Shown: positions 7,728-16,725, numbered from the stretch's first letter. The stretch: DNA of 64,000 nt from LMUY01 sp965198565 (GCA_965198565.1 OZ240665.1:3100001-3164000); one strand, 5' to 3'. The notes: a model not told the origin generated them from the letters alone. Numbers and translations: made by a program.

Positions 7728-8975
7728 ATGTCAGGTGTGTCAGGCCGGCCGTCGCAGACCCAGATCCACGTCATCACGGCTGCCTTCCTGGGCTGGACCC
7801 TGGACGCCTTCGACTTCTTCATCATGGTGTTCGTGTTTTCCAACGTCGCCACGACGTTCGGAGTGCCGACCGGCAGCGTGGCCTTCGCGATCACCTTGAC
7901 GCTCGCCTGCCGGGCGCTCGGCGCCTGGTTGTTCGGCCGCTTGGCGGATCGTTACGGGCGGCGCCCGACGCTGATGGTCAATGTGCTGTGCTACTCGCTG
8001 CTGGAGTTCTTCTCTGGGCTGGCGCCGACCTTCACCGTGTTCCTGATCCTGCGCGCGCTTTACGGCGTCGCCATGGGCGGCGAGTGGGGCGTGGGCGCCT
8101 CATTGACGATGGAGAGCGTGCCGGCGAGATGGCGCGGCCCGGTGTCCGGGCTGTTGCAGGCGGGCTACCCGACCGGCTTCCTGCTCGCATCGTTGCTCTA
8201 CCTGGCACTGCCTTGGCTGACGTGGCGAGGCATGTTCATGGTGGGCGTGGTGCCGGCATTGCTGGTGCTCTACATCCGCCGCAACGTGCCGGAGAGTCCG
8301 GATTGGCTGGCTCGCACGGAGCAGGAGCGGAAGGTCGGCATCGGAACGGTGCTGAAGCAGAATGCCGGCTTGGTCGTGTTTGCCGCCGTCGTGATGATGG
8401 CGTTCAACTTCTTCAGCCATGGCTCGCAGGACCTGTATCCCCGGCTGTTTCTCGGCGCCCAGCACCATCTCGCGCCGGGCACCATCTCGCTGATCACGGT
8501 GATCGGCAATGTGGGGGCGATGCTCGGGGGGATCTTCTTCGGCTCGCTGTCGCAGCGGATCGGCCGCAAATGGGCGATCGTGATCGCGGCGGTGCTGGCC
8601 TTGCCGGTGCTGCGGCTGTGGGCGTTCTCCACGACCCCGGTGATGCTCGGGCTGGGCGCGTTCCTGATGCAGGTTTGCGTGCAGGGGGCCTGGGGCGTGG
8701 TGCCGGTTTACCTCAACGAGCTGTCCCCGGCGGCGATCCGCGGCACCTTCCCGGGGCTGGTTTACCAGGTGGGCAACTTCCTGGCCTCGGCCAACGCCAA
8801 CATCCAGGTGGCGATTGCGGAGCATTTCAACGGTGATTACGGCTTGGCGTTGGCCATCGTCATCGGCGTGGTCGCGGTGACCATCGCGGTGCTGGTGGGG
8901 CTTGGCCGGGAGCCGAGGGGGACGCAAATGGGCGCGGACTTGCGGGACGTCGAGGCGTTGCGGGCGGGTGAATAA
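7728..8975 (+). CDS. MFS transporter, sialate/carboxylate:H+ symporter type
   Basis: This is an inner-membrane secondary transporter of 415 residues with about 12 membrane helices. The loop 2-3 signature is clear as GRLADRYGRRPTLM (about residues 64-77). The N-terminal ITAAFLGWTLDAFDFFIMVF and the MGGEWGVGASLTMESV stretch are typical of the SHS subfamily (NanT- and Jen1-like lactate/pyruvate carriers). AGGGA lies 7 bases before the ATG. It stands alone just after the pyruvate dehydrogenase operon, which makes a monocarboxylate substrate attractive. That is inference, and the substrate is not fixed by sequence. Confidence 0.85.
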   Translation: MSGVSGRPSQTQIHVITAAFLGWTLDAFDFFIMVFVFSNVATTFGVPTGSVAFAITLTLACRALGAWLFGRLADRYGRRPTLMVNVLCYSLLEFFSGLAPTFTVFLILRALYGVAMGGEWGVGASLTMESVPARWRGPVSGLLQAGYPTGFLLASLLYLALPWLTWRGMFMVGVVPALLVLYIRRNVPESPDWLARTEQERKVGIGTVLKQNAGLVVFAAVVMMAFNFFSHGSQDLYPRLFLGAQHHLAPGTISLITVIGNVGAMLGGIFFGSLSQRIGRKWAIVIAAVLALPVLRLWAFSTTPVMLGLGAFLMQVCVQGAWGVVPVYLNELSPAAIRGTFPGLVYQVGNFLASANANIQVAIAEHFNGDYGLALAIVIGVVAVTIAVLVGLGREPRGTQMGADLRDVEALRAGE

Positions 8976-8977
8976 GG

Positions 8978-9083
8978 CTAGACCATGGCCGGCTCAGATC
9001 GAGTCGCCGGTCATGGTCTCGTTGTTGTTTTGGCGAGCATCTTTACCGGTCAGGTGACCACACCTGATCCTATGATGCTCTAG
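8978..9083. repeat. Repeat element A, long form, copy 2 (106 bp)
   Basis: This element is CTAG-bounded. Hairpin 1 (arms around CCATGGCCGGC / GCCGGTCATGG) is followed by a T-rich linker ending GCGAGCATCTTT, then hairpin 2 (CAGGTG / CACCTG with flanking pairs). It begins 3 bases after the MFS stop codon. Its right CTAG is shared with the adjoining element B. Confidence 0.85.
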
Positions 9084-9186
9084 AGCCTGATCGCGTCAGG
9101 TTGAAACAACCTGATGCGTGAATCAGCCTCTCAAACAAAGAGTTAGAGCGTGATTGCTTCGCCTATCGGAAGCAATCATGCTCTAG
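9080..9186. repeat. Repeat element B, copy 2, inverted (107 bp)
   Basis: This is the reverse complement of the copies at 1919-2025 and 41364-41470, with few differences and the same length. It is fused to element A through a shared CTAG, making a 209-bp composite. The far CTAG (9183-9186) supplies the stop codon of the racemase-family gene. Confidence 0.9.
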
Positions 9187-9821
9187 GACAGCGCCAGCCG
9201 CGCCATCGCGACACCGGCCTGGCAGGGCTCGATCACCGGCACGCCGGCCGCCGCCTCGACCGCGGCCCGGTGCGCCGCCATGCCGGTGCAGCCCAGCACG
9301 ATCGCGCCTGCGCCCGCCTCCACCAGGTCCATCGCGGCGTCGATCAGCAGCCCGCGGGCGGCCACCGGGTCTAGCAGCGCCTCCATCGACACGTCGAGCG
9401 CCCGCTCACCGGCGAAGCGGCTTTCCACCCCCATCGCCCGGATCGCGAGCAGGTGGCGGGCGCGGCTGGCCTCCACGATGGCGATCACGCCGAAGCGCTC
9501 CGCCCGCACCAGCGCCGCGGCGAGTGCACAACGGAACACGCCGAGCACCGGCTGGGCGGTGACGTCGCGGACGGCCCCGAGCCCCGGGTCGGAGGCGCAG
9601 GCGACCAGGTAGAGGTCGGCCCATTCCCGCTCCGCGACCCGGCACATCGGGCCCACGGCTGCGTGCCAATCCTGCCAGCTCAGGATGGCGGGCGGCCCGT
9701 CCGGCACGCCCAGCACGTCGATGGCCGGGCCAGTCCAGCTTCGGAACGGCGCGATGGCGGCGTCGATGGCCGCGGTGCAGGCTGCGGAGCTGTTGGGGTT
9801 GAGCACCAGGATGCGCGCCAT
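9183..9821 (-). CDS. Asp/Glu/hydantoin racemase family protein
   Basis: This 212-residue enzyme belongs to the superfamily that inverts or cleaves alpha-carbons using two Cys residues, usually without cofactor. The opening MARILVLNPNSS is typical of hydantoin racemase / arylmalonate decarboxylase relatives. The two catalytic Cys candidates are Cys75 (VACASDPG) and Cys178 (LGCTGM). Substrate cannot be read from sequence; hydantoins, Asp/Glu or a maleate-type acid are possible. The gene stands alone between a repeat and a divergently unrelated leftward gene. Its last codon and TAG stop run into repeat element B. Confidence 0.85.
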   Translation of the reverse strand: MARILVLNPNSSAACTAAIDAAIAPFRSWTGPAIDVLGVPDGPPAILSWQDWHAAVGPMCRVAEREWADLYLVACASDPGLGAVRDVTAQPVLGVFRCALAAALVRAERFGVIAIVEASRARHLLAIRAMGVESRFAGERALDVSMEALLDPVAARGLLIDAAMDLVEAGAGAIVLGCTGMAAHRAAVEAAAGVPVIEPCQAGVAMARLALS

Positions 9822-9874
9822 TCCGCATGCTTGGCGGAGCCGGCGGCCGCGTCAACTCCGGAGCGAGGCGGCGT

Positions 9875-10819
9875 TCAGTTCGCCGGTGGGCTGGCGGGTT
9901 GGGCCTCCAGGCTGCCGGCGCTGGCTTGGGCCACGGCGCGCAGCGAGTCGTCGGACGAGTCGCTGGCGGCGCGGTGATACCAGATGGCGGCCGTTGCCGG
10001 GTCGGCGGGGACGCCAAGCCCGTGCTCATAGCAGTAGCCCAGATCGTATTCCGCGAGCGCGTTGTGCTTCTCGGCGGCGCGGCGGAACAGGCTGGCGGCG
10101 CGGGCAGCATTCACCGCCCCGCGAGTCAGCACGGCGCGCTGGGCGCTCTGGAACTCCCTCGACGCCGTCTCGTCGGAACCGCGATCGTCCGGTAGCGGGC
10201 TTGCGGCCTCGGCGCGTTCCCGGCGGCTGGATGCGGCAGCCTCCCGACGGGCCGGTTCGGGAGGCTCGCGAAAGGACGCCAGATGCTCGTTGGCGGCGGA
10301 CACGCCATGGCTGGCGGCGCTGCGGTAGAGCGCCTCGGCACGGGAGAGGTCGCGCGGCACGCCGACGCCGGATTCGTAGAGCAGCGCCAGGTTGTATTCC
10401 GCCCGGCCAAACCCGAGGGCGGCGGCCTTCGCATACCATGAAGCGGCCTCGGACGGGTCTGGCGCCACGCCGAAGCCACCATCGTAGAACACGCCGATGT
10501 TGAACGCCGCCACCGCGCTGCCGCCCGCCGCGGCCTGGCGGTACCACTGCATCGCCTCCCGGAAGTCCCGCGGCAGGCCCACGCCGCTGTCGTACATCAC
10601 GCCGAGATAGAGCGCGCCCCGCGGGTCTCCGGCGCGAGCGGCTTGGCGCCAGGCGGCCTGCGCCTCGGCGAAGCGGGCGTGCCGGAACTCGTCGAGCCCG
10701 GCGTCCACCTGCGGCGCGGGCGCGGCGCGGGCGGTTTGGGCGAATAGGCCGAGGCCCAACGTCACCCGACACAGCGCCGCGGCCAGCTTGCATACCGTGA
10801 AACGCGAGTCCTGTGTCAT
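9875..10819 (-). CDS. Secreted Sel1-repeat protein
   Basis: A 314-residue exported protein begins with a signal peptide (hydrophobic ALCRVTLGLGLFAQTARA, cleavage near AAPAP). It has Sel1-like alpha/alpha repeats with the usual A-x-x-x-L-G-x-x-Y-x-x-G-x-G-V pattern. Three repeats sit together (LGVMYDSGVGLPRD, IGVFYDGGFGVAPD, LALLYESGVGVPRD) and a fourth near the C-terminus (LGYCYEHGLGVPAD), separated by a charged low-complexity stretch. I use the ATG at 10819; a TTG at 10831 is the alternative. Sel1 proteins act as protein-protein scaffolds in the envelope; the partner is unknown. It is divergent from the lipoprotein at 10951. Confidence 0.8.
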   Translation of the reverse strand: MTQDSRFTVCKLAAALCRVTLGLGLFAQTARAAPAPQVDAGLDEFRHARFAEAQAAWRQAARAGDPRGALYLGVMYDSGVGLPRDFREAMQWYRQAAAGGSAVAAFNIGVFYDGGFGVAPDPSEAASWYAKAAALGFGRAEYNLALLYESGVGVPRDLSRAEALYRSAASHGVSAANEHLASFREPPEPARREAAASSRRERAEAASPLPDDRGSDETASREFQSAQRAVLTRGAVNAARAASLFRRAAEKHNALAEYDLGYCYEHGLGVPADPATAAIWYHRAASDSSDDSLRAVAQASAGSLEAQPASPPAN

Positions 10820-10950
10820 CTGCCAACCCAATGCCGGTATTGCGCAAACCTACGCCCAATCAAGGCTTGAGAACATCGCGGCGGCTTGCCTCGACCCGGC
10901 CGCGGCCGTATTGCGCAGAGTTCTATCTTCATTGCAGCGACCGGCAATCC

Positions 10951-11409
10951 ATGACCAGACGCAAACCCCGACTACTTCCTTTCCCAGGCGTAATTGTTTT
11001 GCTGACCGGCTGTGCCTCGATCGGCGGCACGGGTGGTGCGGCGGATGCGGCGATCGCTGCGGGCCCGCTCTCGTTGCAGCAACAGGCGGCGCAGGTGCGA
11101 GCCAATCGGGTCGAAATCCTGTTTCCGCCTCGCCGTTTCACACTGACCAGCGAGGACGGGCGCCAACTCGACATGCTCGCTAGATTGATCCGGGATGACG
11201 ACCCGGTGACGCTTTATACCACCGCATACGAGAGCGGCAGCGACGACGAGCGCGCGCAACGGCTGTGGCTGCGCCGGGCGGTCGCGGTCAAACACGGGCT
11301 GATGGCGCGCGGGATCCCGGAGCGGCAGGTGCGGGTGCGGGCGGTTTCGTTGCCTGGCGGGGCAGAGGCGGCGGAGGACAAGATAATGATTAGCTGGGGC
11401 GCGCCCTAA
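10951..11409 (+). CDS. Predicted lipoprotein, OmpA-like C-terminus
   Basis: A 152-residue protein whose ATG at 10951 opens a lipoprotein signal (MTRRKPRLLPFPGVIVLLTGC), with lipidated Cys about residue 21. I rejected the longer reading from 10813 because it overlaps the divergent gene's promoter and hides the lipobox. The C-terminal part has the spacing of a degenerate OmpA-type peptidoglycan-binding fold. It has FPPRRFTLTSEDGRQLDMLARLI, then an Arg-rich helix and VRVRAVSLPGG, but the usual Asp/Arg pair is not certain. It lies 121 bases before the che operon and could be an envelope partner. Confidence 0.65.
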   Translation: MTRRKPRLLPFPGVIVLLTGCASIGGTGGAADAAIAAGPLSLQQQAAQVRANRVEILFPPRRFTLTSEDGRQLDMLARLIRDDDPVTLYTTAYESGSDDERAQRLWLRRAVAVKHGLMARGIPERQVRVRAVSLPGGAEAAEDKIMISWGAP

Positions 11410-11530
11410 CTTCCCCTGCTTCGGCATTCCGCAAGTCTGCGGCGCAAAGCGGCCCCGGCTCGATAACTGTTCTTTAACATAGGCCGGGTAATACGATCCC
11501 AAACTTGCGGGCTACCGACAGGGGATCGTA

Positions 11531-11842
11531 ATGGCAGCTTTGGAATACGCGTCGGTATCGCTCGATGGCGAGCTTGACATACAAACCATTGTCCGGGCCC
11601 ACGCCGTCATGCTGGAAGCGTTCCAAACGCAAGACGCTGTCGTCCTCGATATCACTGGCGTCACCAGCGTCGACCTGACCTTCATCCAACTGATTGAAGC
11701 CGCGCGAGTGACCGCCGTACAAACTGGCAAGACGTTCAAGCTGACCGCCGCAGCGCCCGAACCCGTTGTCGAGGCGCTGCAGCGGAGCTGCCTGCTCACC
11801 ACGCCATCCGACGAGCGCACCGCATTCTGGCTCCCCCAGTAG
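11531..11842 (+). CDS. STAS-domain protein opening the chemosensory operon
   Basis: A 103-residue single STAS domain. The N-terminal strand (YASVSLDGELDIQ), the central VVLDITGVTSVDLTFIQLI and the LQRSC helix match the anti-sigma-factor-antagonist / MlaB-like fold. In SpoIIAA-type proteins a Ser in the middle motif is phosphorylated. Here the corresponding position is in TSVDLT, so regulation by a kinase is possible but not certain. It is the first gene of the che operon, 11 bases upstream of cheY. A lone STAS protein next to cheY/cheA is a known variant arrangement, but its role there is poorly defined. Confidence 0.85.
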   Translation: MAALEYASVSLDGELDIQTIVRAHAVMLEAFQTQDAVVLDITGVTSVDLTFIQLIEAARVTAVQTGKTFKLTAAAPEPVVEALQRSCLLTTPSDERTAFWLPQ

Positions 11843-11853
11843 GACACCCGACG

Positions 11854-12219
11854 ATGCCCATGATCCTGACCGTCGACGACTCGGCAAGCATCCGCCAAAC
11901 GATTAAGATCGCGCTGAGCAGTGAAGGTCATCGGGTGGCCGAAGCGGCCGACGGCGCGGAGGGTGTGCGCAAGGCCGAGGCCGCCGCCTATGACCTCATC
12001 ATTACGGATTTGAACATGCCGGTGATGGACGGGCTCACCATGATCCGTGAGTTGCGCAAGAAGCCTGCGCATGCGGGCACACCGATCATCTTTCTTACCA
12101 CCGAATCCGATGCCGCGATGAAGGCCCAGGCTAAGGCTGCGGGAGCCACGGGCTGGCTGACCAAGCCGTTCAACCCGGATCAGTTGGTGAAGATCGTCAC
12201 CAAGGTGCTCGCCAAGTGA
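11854..12219 (+). CDS. cheY: Chemotaxis response regulator CheY
   Basis: A single receiver domain of 121 residues. The acidic pair Asp8/Asp9, phospho-acceptor Asp52 (ITDLNMPVMDG), switch Thr near 82-83 and Lys104 (TKPF) are all present. It has no output domain, so it should act by binding a motor or another partner. Its stop overlaps the GTG start of cheA (GTGA), which ties its translation to the kinase. No flagellar or pilus gene is in the window, so the target of phospho-CheY cannot be told from context. Confidence 0.95.
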   Translation: MPMILTVDDSASIRQTIKIALSSEGHRVAEAADGAEGVRKAEAAAYDLIITDLNMPVMDGLTMIRELRKKPAHAGTPIIFLTTESDAAMKAQAKAAGATGWLTKPFNPDQLVKIVTKVLAK

Positions 12220-14177
12220 ACTTGCCCGAACCGGTCGAGACGTTTCGCGCGGAAGCCCAAGATCTGCTTGAACAAATCGAGCAGGACTTACTCGACCTCG
12301 CGCGTGCACCTGCCGACAAGGAATTGGTCGCCCGCGTGTTCCGTGCGCTGCACACCCTCAAGGGCTCTGGCGCGATGTTTGGCTTCGACGCCCTGGCGGG
12401 CTTCACGCATCACTGCGAATCCGCGTTCGACCAGGTCCGCAAGGGCGAAGTCGCAGCCACGCCGCAGCTCGTCGCCGCCGTCCTCCGCGCGCTGGACCAC
12501 ATGCGAGCCCTCGCCGAGGAGCGCACCACCGCGCCCGGCGCTGGCGAGGCGCTGCTGGCGGGTCTGCACCACGAGTTGCTGGCGGCGGGGCCCGCTACGG
12601 CCAACCAGAGCCAGTCCGCCGCGTCACAAACCTGGCACATCCGATTCAGTCTCGCGGCAAACGTCCTCGTCAACGGCACCCGCCCGCTCCCTCTGCTTGA
12701 TGAATTGCGTGCCATGGGCGAGTGCCAGATCCGTGCGATCACCGACGCGATTCCGCCGCTCGAAGCCCTTGTGCCAACGGAGTGCTATCTCGGCTGGGAC
12801 ATGACGCTGACCACGGACCAGCCGCGCTCCGCCATTGAAGATGTCTTCATGTTCGTCATCGAGGACATGACGCTCTGCATCGAAGCGGCTGGCGGCAATG
12901 CCGCCGCGAGCCCAGCGGCCGAGGGCTCGGCGCCAGCGTCGTCTTCCGAGGCGAAACCTCTTTCCAGGACCGCGGACGACGATGCCGAACCGACCCGCAC
13001 CGATGCGACCACACGCGTCCCCGCGGGCCGGCTGGACGAGCTGATGGACCGGGTGGGCGAGTTGGTGATCGCCCAATCGCGTTTGAAGCAGATCGCCAGC
13101 CATAGCATCGACATGAACCTACGCGCCGTGTCGGAGGAGATCGAGCAGCTCGCCGCCGGGTTGCGCGACAGCATGATGTCGGTGCGGATGGTGCCAGTGG
13201 CACAGTTGTTCTCCCGTTTTCGTCGCTTGATCCATGATCTGGCGCGTAACACGGGAAAAGAGATCGAGTTGGTCACCGAGGGCGAAGCAACAGAGCTCGA
13301 CAAGACGGTGCTCGAACGGTTGGCCGATCCGCTGGTGCATCTGATCCGCAACGCAGCCGACCACGGCCTGGAATTGCCAGAGGAGCGTTTGGCGGCCGGC
13401 AAGCCGTCCACCGGGCGCTTGAAGCTCGCGGCGCGGCAGGCGGGGGCGGAGGTGGTGATCACAGTCGAGGATGACGGCCGGGGCATCAATCGCAGCCGGG
13501 TTCGGGCGAAGGCCGAGGAGAGCGGTCTGCTGGCACCTGACGCCATCGTCACTGACGCCGAGTTGCTGCAGATGATCTTCCAGCCGGGTTTCTCGACCGC
13601 GGCCCAGATTACCGATCTTTCCGGCCGCGGGGTCGGGATGGACGTGGTCAAGCGCACGATCGAGAGCCTGCGCGGCACGCTCGAGCTGTCGAGCCCTCCG
13701 GGCAAGGGGTCCTCTGTTGCGCTCCGCATCCCGCTCACTTTGGCCATCATTGACGGCCTGCTGGTTCGCGTCGGCACAGGCCGCTACGTCATCCCACTCT
13801 CGGCGGTGGAGGAATGCCAGGAACTCCCGATCCAGCACGATCTCCGCTCAACCGGACGCAGTTTTTTGACCATGCGGGGACAGTTGGTGCCGTTCATTCG
13901 GCTTCGCGAGATGTTCGCCACGCGCACTGCCGCCGACCGCTACCAGAAAATCGTCGTGGTGTCGGCTGGGCGGGATCGCGTGGGTCTCGTCGTGGATCAG
14001 ATCCTGGGAAACTATCAGACCGTCATCAAGCCGCTGTCGGTATTTCACAGCGAGATCGGGATGTTCTCCGGCGCCACGATCCTAGGCGATGGCAGCGTCG
14101 CGTTGATCCTGGACGTGAGCTTCCTGACCACGGCCGCCTCCAGCCAAGCCGCAAGTCCAATGCGTGCGGCAAGCTAG
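12216..14177 (+). CDS. cheA: Chemotaxis histidine kinase CheA
   Basis: A 653-residue kinase beginning with GTG at 12216. Domains in order are as follows. The P1 Hpt domain has phospho-His46 (LHTLKGSG). A P2-like response-regulator docking region lies at about 140-225, then a low-complexity linker. The P3 dimerisation helices start at RLDELMDRVGELVIAQSRLK. The P4 ATPase has its N box HLIRNAADHGLE, G1 DDGRGI and G2 GRGVGMDVV. The P5 CheW-like domain ends the protein. It lacks a fused receiver. It signals to CheY and CheB encoded in the same operon. Confidence 0.96.
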   Translation: MNLPEPVETFRAEAQDLLEQIEQDLLDLARAPADKELVARVFRALHTLKGSGAMFGFDALAGFTHHCESAFDQVRKGEVAATPQLVAAVLRALDHMRALAEERTTAPGAGEALLAGLHHELLAAGPATANQSQSAASQTWHIRFSLAANVLVNGTRPLPLLDELRAMGECQIRAITDAIPPLEALVPTECYLGWDMTLTTDQPRSAIEDVFMFVIEDMTLCIEAAGGNAAASPAAEGSAPASSSEAKPLSRTADDDAEPTRTDATTRVPAGRLDELMDRVGELVIAQSRLKQIASHSIDMNLRAVSEEIEQLAAGLRDSMMSVRMVPVAQLFSRFRRLIHDLARNTGKEIELVTEGEATELDKTVLERLADPLVHLIRNAADHGLELPEERLAAGKPSTGRLKLAARQAGAEVVITVEDDGRGINRSRVRAKAEESGLLAPDAIVTDAELLQMIFQPGFSTAAQITDLSGRGVGMDVVKRTIESLRGTLELSSPPGKGSSVALRIPLTLAIIDGLLVRVGTGRYVIPLSAVEECQELPIQHDLRSTGRSFLTMRGQLVPFIRLREMFATRTAADRYQKIVVVSAGRDRVGLVVDQILGNYQTVIKPLSVFHSEIGMFSGATILGDGSVALILDVSFLTTAASSQAASPMRAAS

Positions 14178-14183
14178 CAGGGC

Positions 14184-14711
14184 ATGGCCATGACCCAGCG
14201 CAAAATCCCCAAGGCCCGCGTTTTCGACAGCGGGACAATCGAGGTGCTGACCTTCAACCTGCAAGGCGAGACCTTCGCGCTCGATGCCACGATCGTACAA
14301 GAAGTTCTCGACCGCTCGCTAGAGACGCCAGTGCCGGGTGCGCCGTCCTTTGTCGACGCAGTGATCAACTTCCGTGGGAAAATCATTCCGCTGGGAGATT
14401 TGCGGCTCGCCTTCGGCCTCGCGCACTCGGGCGAGACCAGGGACAGCCGTGTCATCGTGATCGAGTACCAACTGGAAGGGACCACGCTCTTGATCGGGCT
14501 GCGAGCCGATAAGGTGCACGAGGTCACCACGATCGATCACGCCGCAACGGAAGCCGCACCACGGATTGGTTTACGCTGGCGACAAGATTTCATCGAGTAC
14601 CTCGTTAAACGCAACGACGACGTGATTGTCTTTCCAAATTTGGCGAACATCTTCGCGGCCCGCGGCGACGTCAACGCGGGCACCGTCCAACTCGTGTCAC
14701 GGCCGGATTAG
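14184..14711 (+). CDS. cheW: CheW coupling protein (first copy)
   Basis: A 175-residue CheW-fold adaptor that links receptors to CheA P5. The core begins at VLTFNLQGETFALDATIVQEVLD and includes the conserved VDAVINFRGKIIPLGDLRLAF stretch. The start is ATG at 14184, 6 bases after the cheA stop; a second ATG two codons later is possible. It has a 15-residue basic N-terminal lead before the fold. This operon has a second, distinct CheW at 16718, so receptor arrays may contain two adaptor types. Confidence 0.93.
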   Translation: MAMTQRKIPKARVFDSGTIEVLTFNLQGETFALDATIVQEVLDRSLETPVPGAPSFVDAVINFRGKIIPLGDLRLAFGLAHSGETRDSRVIVIEYQLEGTTLLIGLRADKVHEVTTIDHAATEAAPRIGLRWRQDFIEYLVKRNDDVIVFPNLANIFAARGDVNAGTVQLVSRPD

Positions 14712-14748
14712 AGTCATTCTTCAACCAAGCCCTCGATAGGAATTCGTC

Positions 14749-16725
14749 ATGCGGTTTACGATTAGGATGAAACTGCTCCTGGCCTTCGGTCTGATGATCA
14801 CGCTCATGATAGGGGCGTCGGGCTATGGGATCGTCAGCTTAAGGCAGCTTAACGATGGGATGACGGACCTGATCGACGGGCCGGTCGCCCGCATGGTGAC
14901 GGCGGACCACATCGAGGTGCACTTCCTCGAATTGATCCGTTGGGAAAAGAACCTGGTCCTTAGCACCACTCCGGCCGAGGCGGGCGGGTATGACAAACAA
15001 ATCACCCAGACACTCGCTGCGCTCGACGCCTCCATCGCGCACGGCGAGGACCTTTCGCTGCCAACCGGCAAGGCAAGATACGAAGAACTGAAAGCCGTCG
15101 TGTCCAGTATCAAGGCGCACGATCGGACGTTGCGCGATCTTGCGCTCGCCGGAAAAGTTCAGGAAGCGACTGCGGTGTCACTGGGTGCTGCGCGCGAGGA
15201 TAACCAATCCGCAAGCCGACTGACGGGCGAGATCGTCGAACTCGCCCGTGCGCAGATGAACGAGCACCAGGCCGCGGCAGCACAGACCTACACGGCAACG
15301 CGCAACGTCTTGGCCGCGATCATCCTGGTCTCGGTCGCGCTCATGTCGGCGGCCGCGGTCTGGCTGTCGCTGACCATTAGTCGCGGACTTGGCAAGATCG
15401 GCCAAATGGCGCGCGCCGTCGCTATCGGCGACCTTGATCAGAGCTTGACGATTAGAAGCAATGACGAGATCAAGGACGTCGTGAGCCTCGTCAATATCAT
15501 GACGGAAAACCTGCGCGCGACCGCAGAGATGGCAGACCGGATCGGCGACGGCGACCTCAGCGTCCAACCCAAGCCGCTGTCGGACAAGGACCGGCTTGGC
15601 CAGTCACTTGAACGCATGGTCGAAGGACTCCGTGGCAGTGCCGCCGTCGCGGATCAGATTGCTGACGGCGACCTCAGCGTGCAACCGAAGCCTCGGTCGG
15701 ACAAGGACGTGCTAGGCCTTGCACAGGCCCGCATGGTGGAGCGCTTGCGCGGCGTGGTTGGCAATGCGCTGATGGCCGCCAACGGTGTGTCGTCCGGCAG
15801 CCAGCAGCTTTCGGCGACGTCAGAGGAGGTCAGCCAAGGCGCTACCGAGCAGGCGTCGGCCGCCGAGGAGGCATCCGCGTCGATGGAGCAAATGGCTGCC
15901 AATATCAAGCAGAATGCCGACAACGCAGCGCAGACCGAAAAGATCTCTCGCCAGTCGGCGAAGGACGCCGAGCTGAGCGGCGAGGCCGTGAACCAAGCCG
16001 TCGCGGCGATGCAGACCATTGCCGAGAAGATCACCATCGTGCAGGAGATTGCCCGGCAGACAGATCTCCTGGCGCTCAACGCGGCTGTCGAGGCGGCTCG
16101 CGCGGGTGAGCATGGCCGCGGGTTCGCGGTTGTTGCGTCGGAAGTCCGCAAGCTGGCGGAACGTAGCCAGGTCGCCGCAACCGAGATCGGCGCCGTGTCG
16201 TCCGAGACGGTGAAAGCGGCACAGTCCGCGGGCGAAATGCTGAACACTCTGGTGCCGAACATTCGCCGGACCGCCGAGTTGGTTGCTGAGATTAGCGCGG
16301 CCTGCCGTGAGCAGGATGTTGGCGCATCGCAAATCAACGAGGCGATCCAACAGCTCGACAAGGTGACGCAACAGAACGCCGCTGCGTCCGAGGAAATGGC
16401 GGCCACGTCCGACGAGCTGTCCAACCAGGCGGAAGAGTTGCAGACATCGATCGCGTATTTCCGTGTGGACAATCAATCAGAGGTGCGCCCGCCAGCGGCC
16501 GCCGCCTTACCCGCCCCTGCACATGCGGCCCCACCGGCCCCGCGGCCCGCAGCCAAGCGGCCTATGCCGGTCGTGATCAGAGCGAAGAGCAAGCCAGCGC
16601 CAAAAAGAGTGAATGGCCGCACCAATGGCGCTACGCCACATCCGGCGCGTGTCAACGGTTTCGCCCTCGATCTCGCACAAGGCGGACCCGACGAGGACGA
16701 CGTCCATTTCAAGGCTCATGCCTAA
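14749..16725 (+). CDS. Methyl-accepting chemotaxis protein, 4HB sensor with tandem HAMP-like units
   Basis: A transmembrane chemoreceptor of 658 residues. TM1 is at about 8-28 and a periplasmic helical domain of four-helix-bundle type at 30-180. TM2 is at about 184-210, then a HAMP domain. Two nearly identical 39-residue units follow, each holding DGDLSVQPKP and SDKD, starting near residues 265 and 304. The signalling hairpin has its tip at about residues 435-465 (IVQEIARQTDLLALNAAVEA, GRGFAVVASEVRKLAERS). The tail is Pro/Ala- and Lys-rich. The last codons overlap the second cheW by 8 bases. The ligand is unknown. Confidence 0.93.
   Translation: MRFTIRMKLLLAFGLMITLMIGASGYGIVSLRQLNDGMTDLIDGPVARMVTADHIEVHFLELIRWEKNLVLSTTPAEAGGYDKQITQTLAALDASIAHGEDLSLPTGKARYEELKAVVSSIKAHDRTLRDLALAGKVQEATAVSLGAAREDNQSASRLTGEIVELARAQMNEHQAAAAQTYTATRNVLAAIILVSVALMSAAAVWLSLTISRGLGKIGQMARAVAIGDLDQSLTIRSNDEIKDVVSLVNIMTENLRATAEMADRIGDGDLSVQPKPLSDKDRLGQSLERMVEGLRGSAAVADQIADGDLSVQPKPRSDKDVLGLAQARMVERLRGVVGNALMAANGVSSGSQQLSATSEEVSQGATEQASAAEEASASMEQMAANIKQNADNAAQTEKISRQSAKDAELSGEAVNQAVAAMQTIAEKITIVQEIARQTDLLALNAAVEAARAGEHGRGFAVVASEVRKLAERSQVAATEIGAVSSETVKAAQSAGEMLNTLVPNIRRTAELVAEISAACREQDVGASQINEAIQQLDKVTQQNAAASEEMAATSDELSNQAEELQTSIAYFRVDNQSEVRPPAAAALPAPAHAAPPAPRPAAKRPMPVVIRAKSKPAPKRVNGRTNGATPHPARVNGFALDLAQGGPDEDDVHFKAHA

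Noticed and set aside
2285..8975. Direct similarity between the lipoyl regions of pdhB and pdhC as a recent recombination hotspot
   Set aside because: Lipoyl domains are strongly constrained and this duplication is standard in alphaproteobacteria; nothing unusual beyond that.
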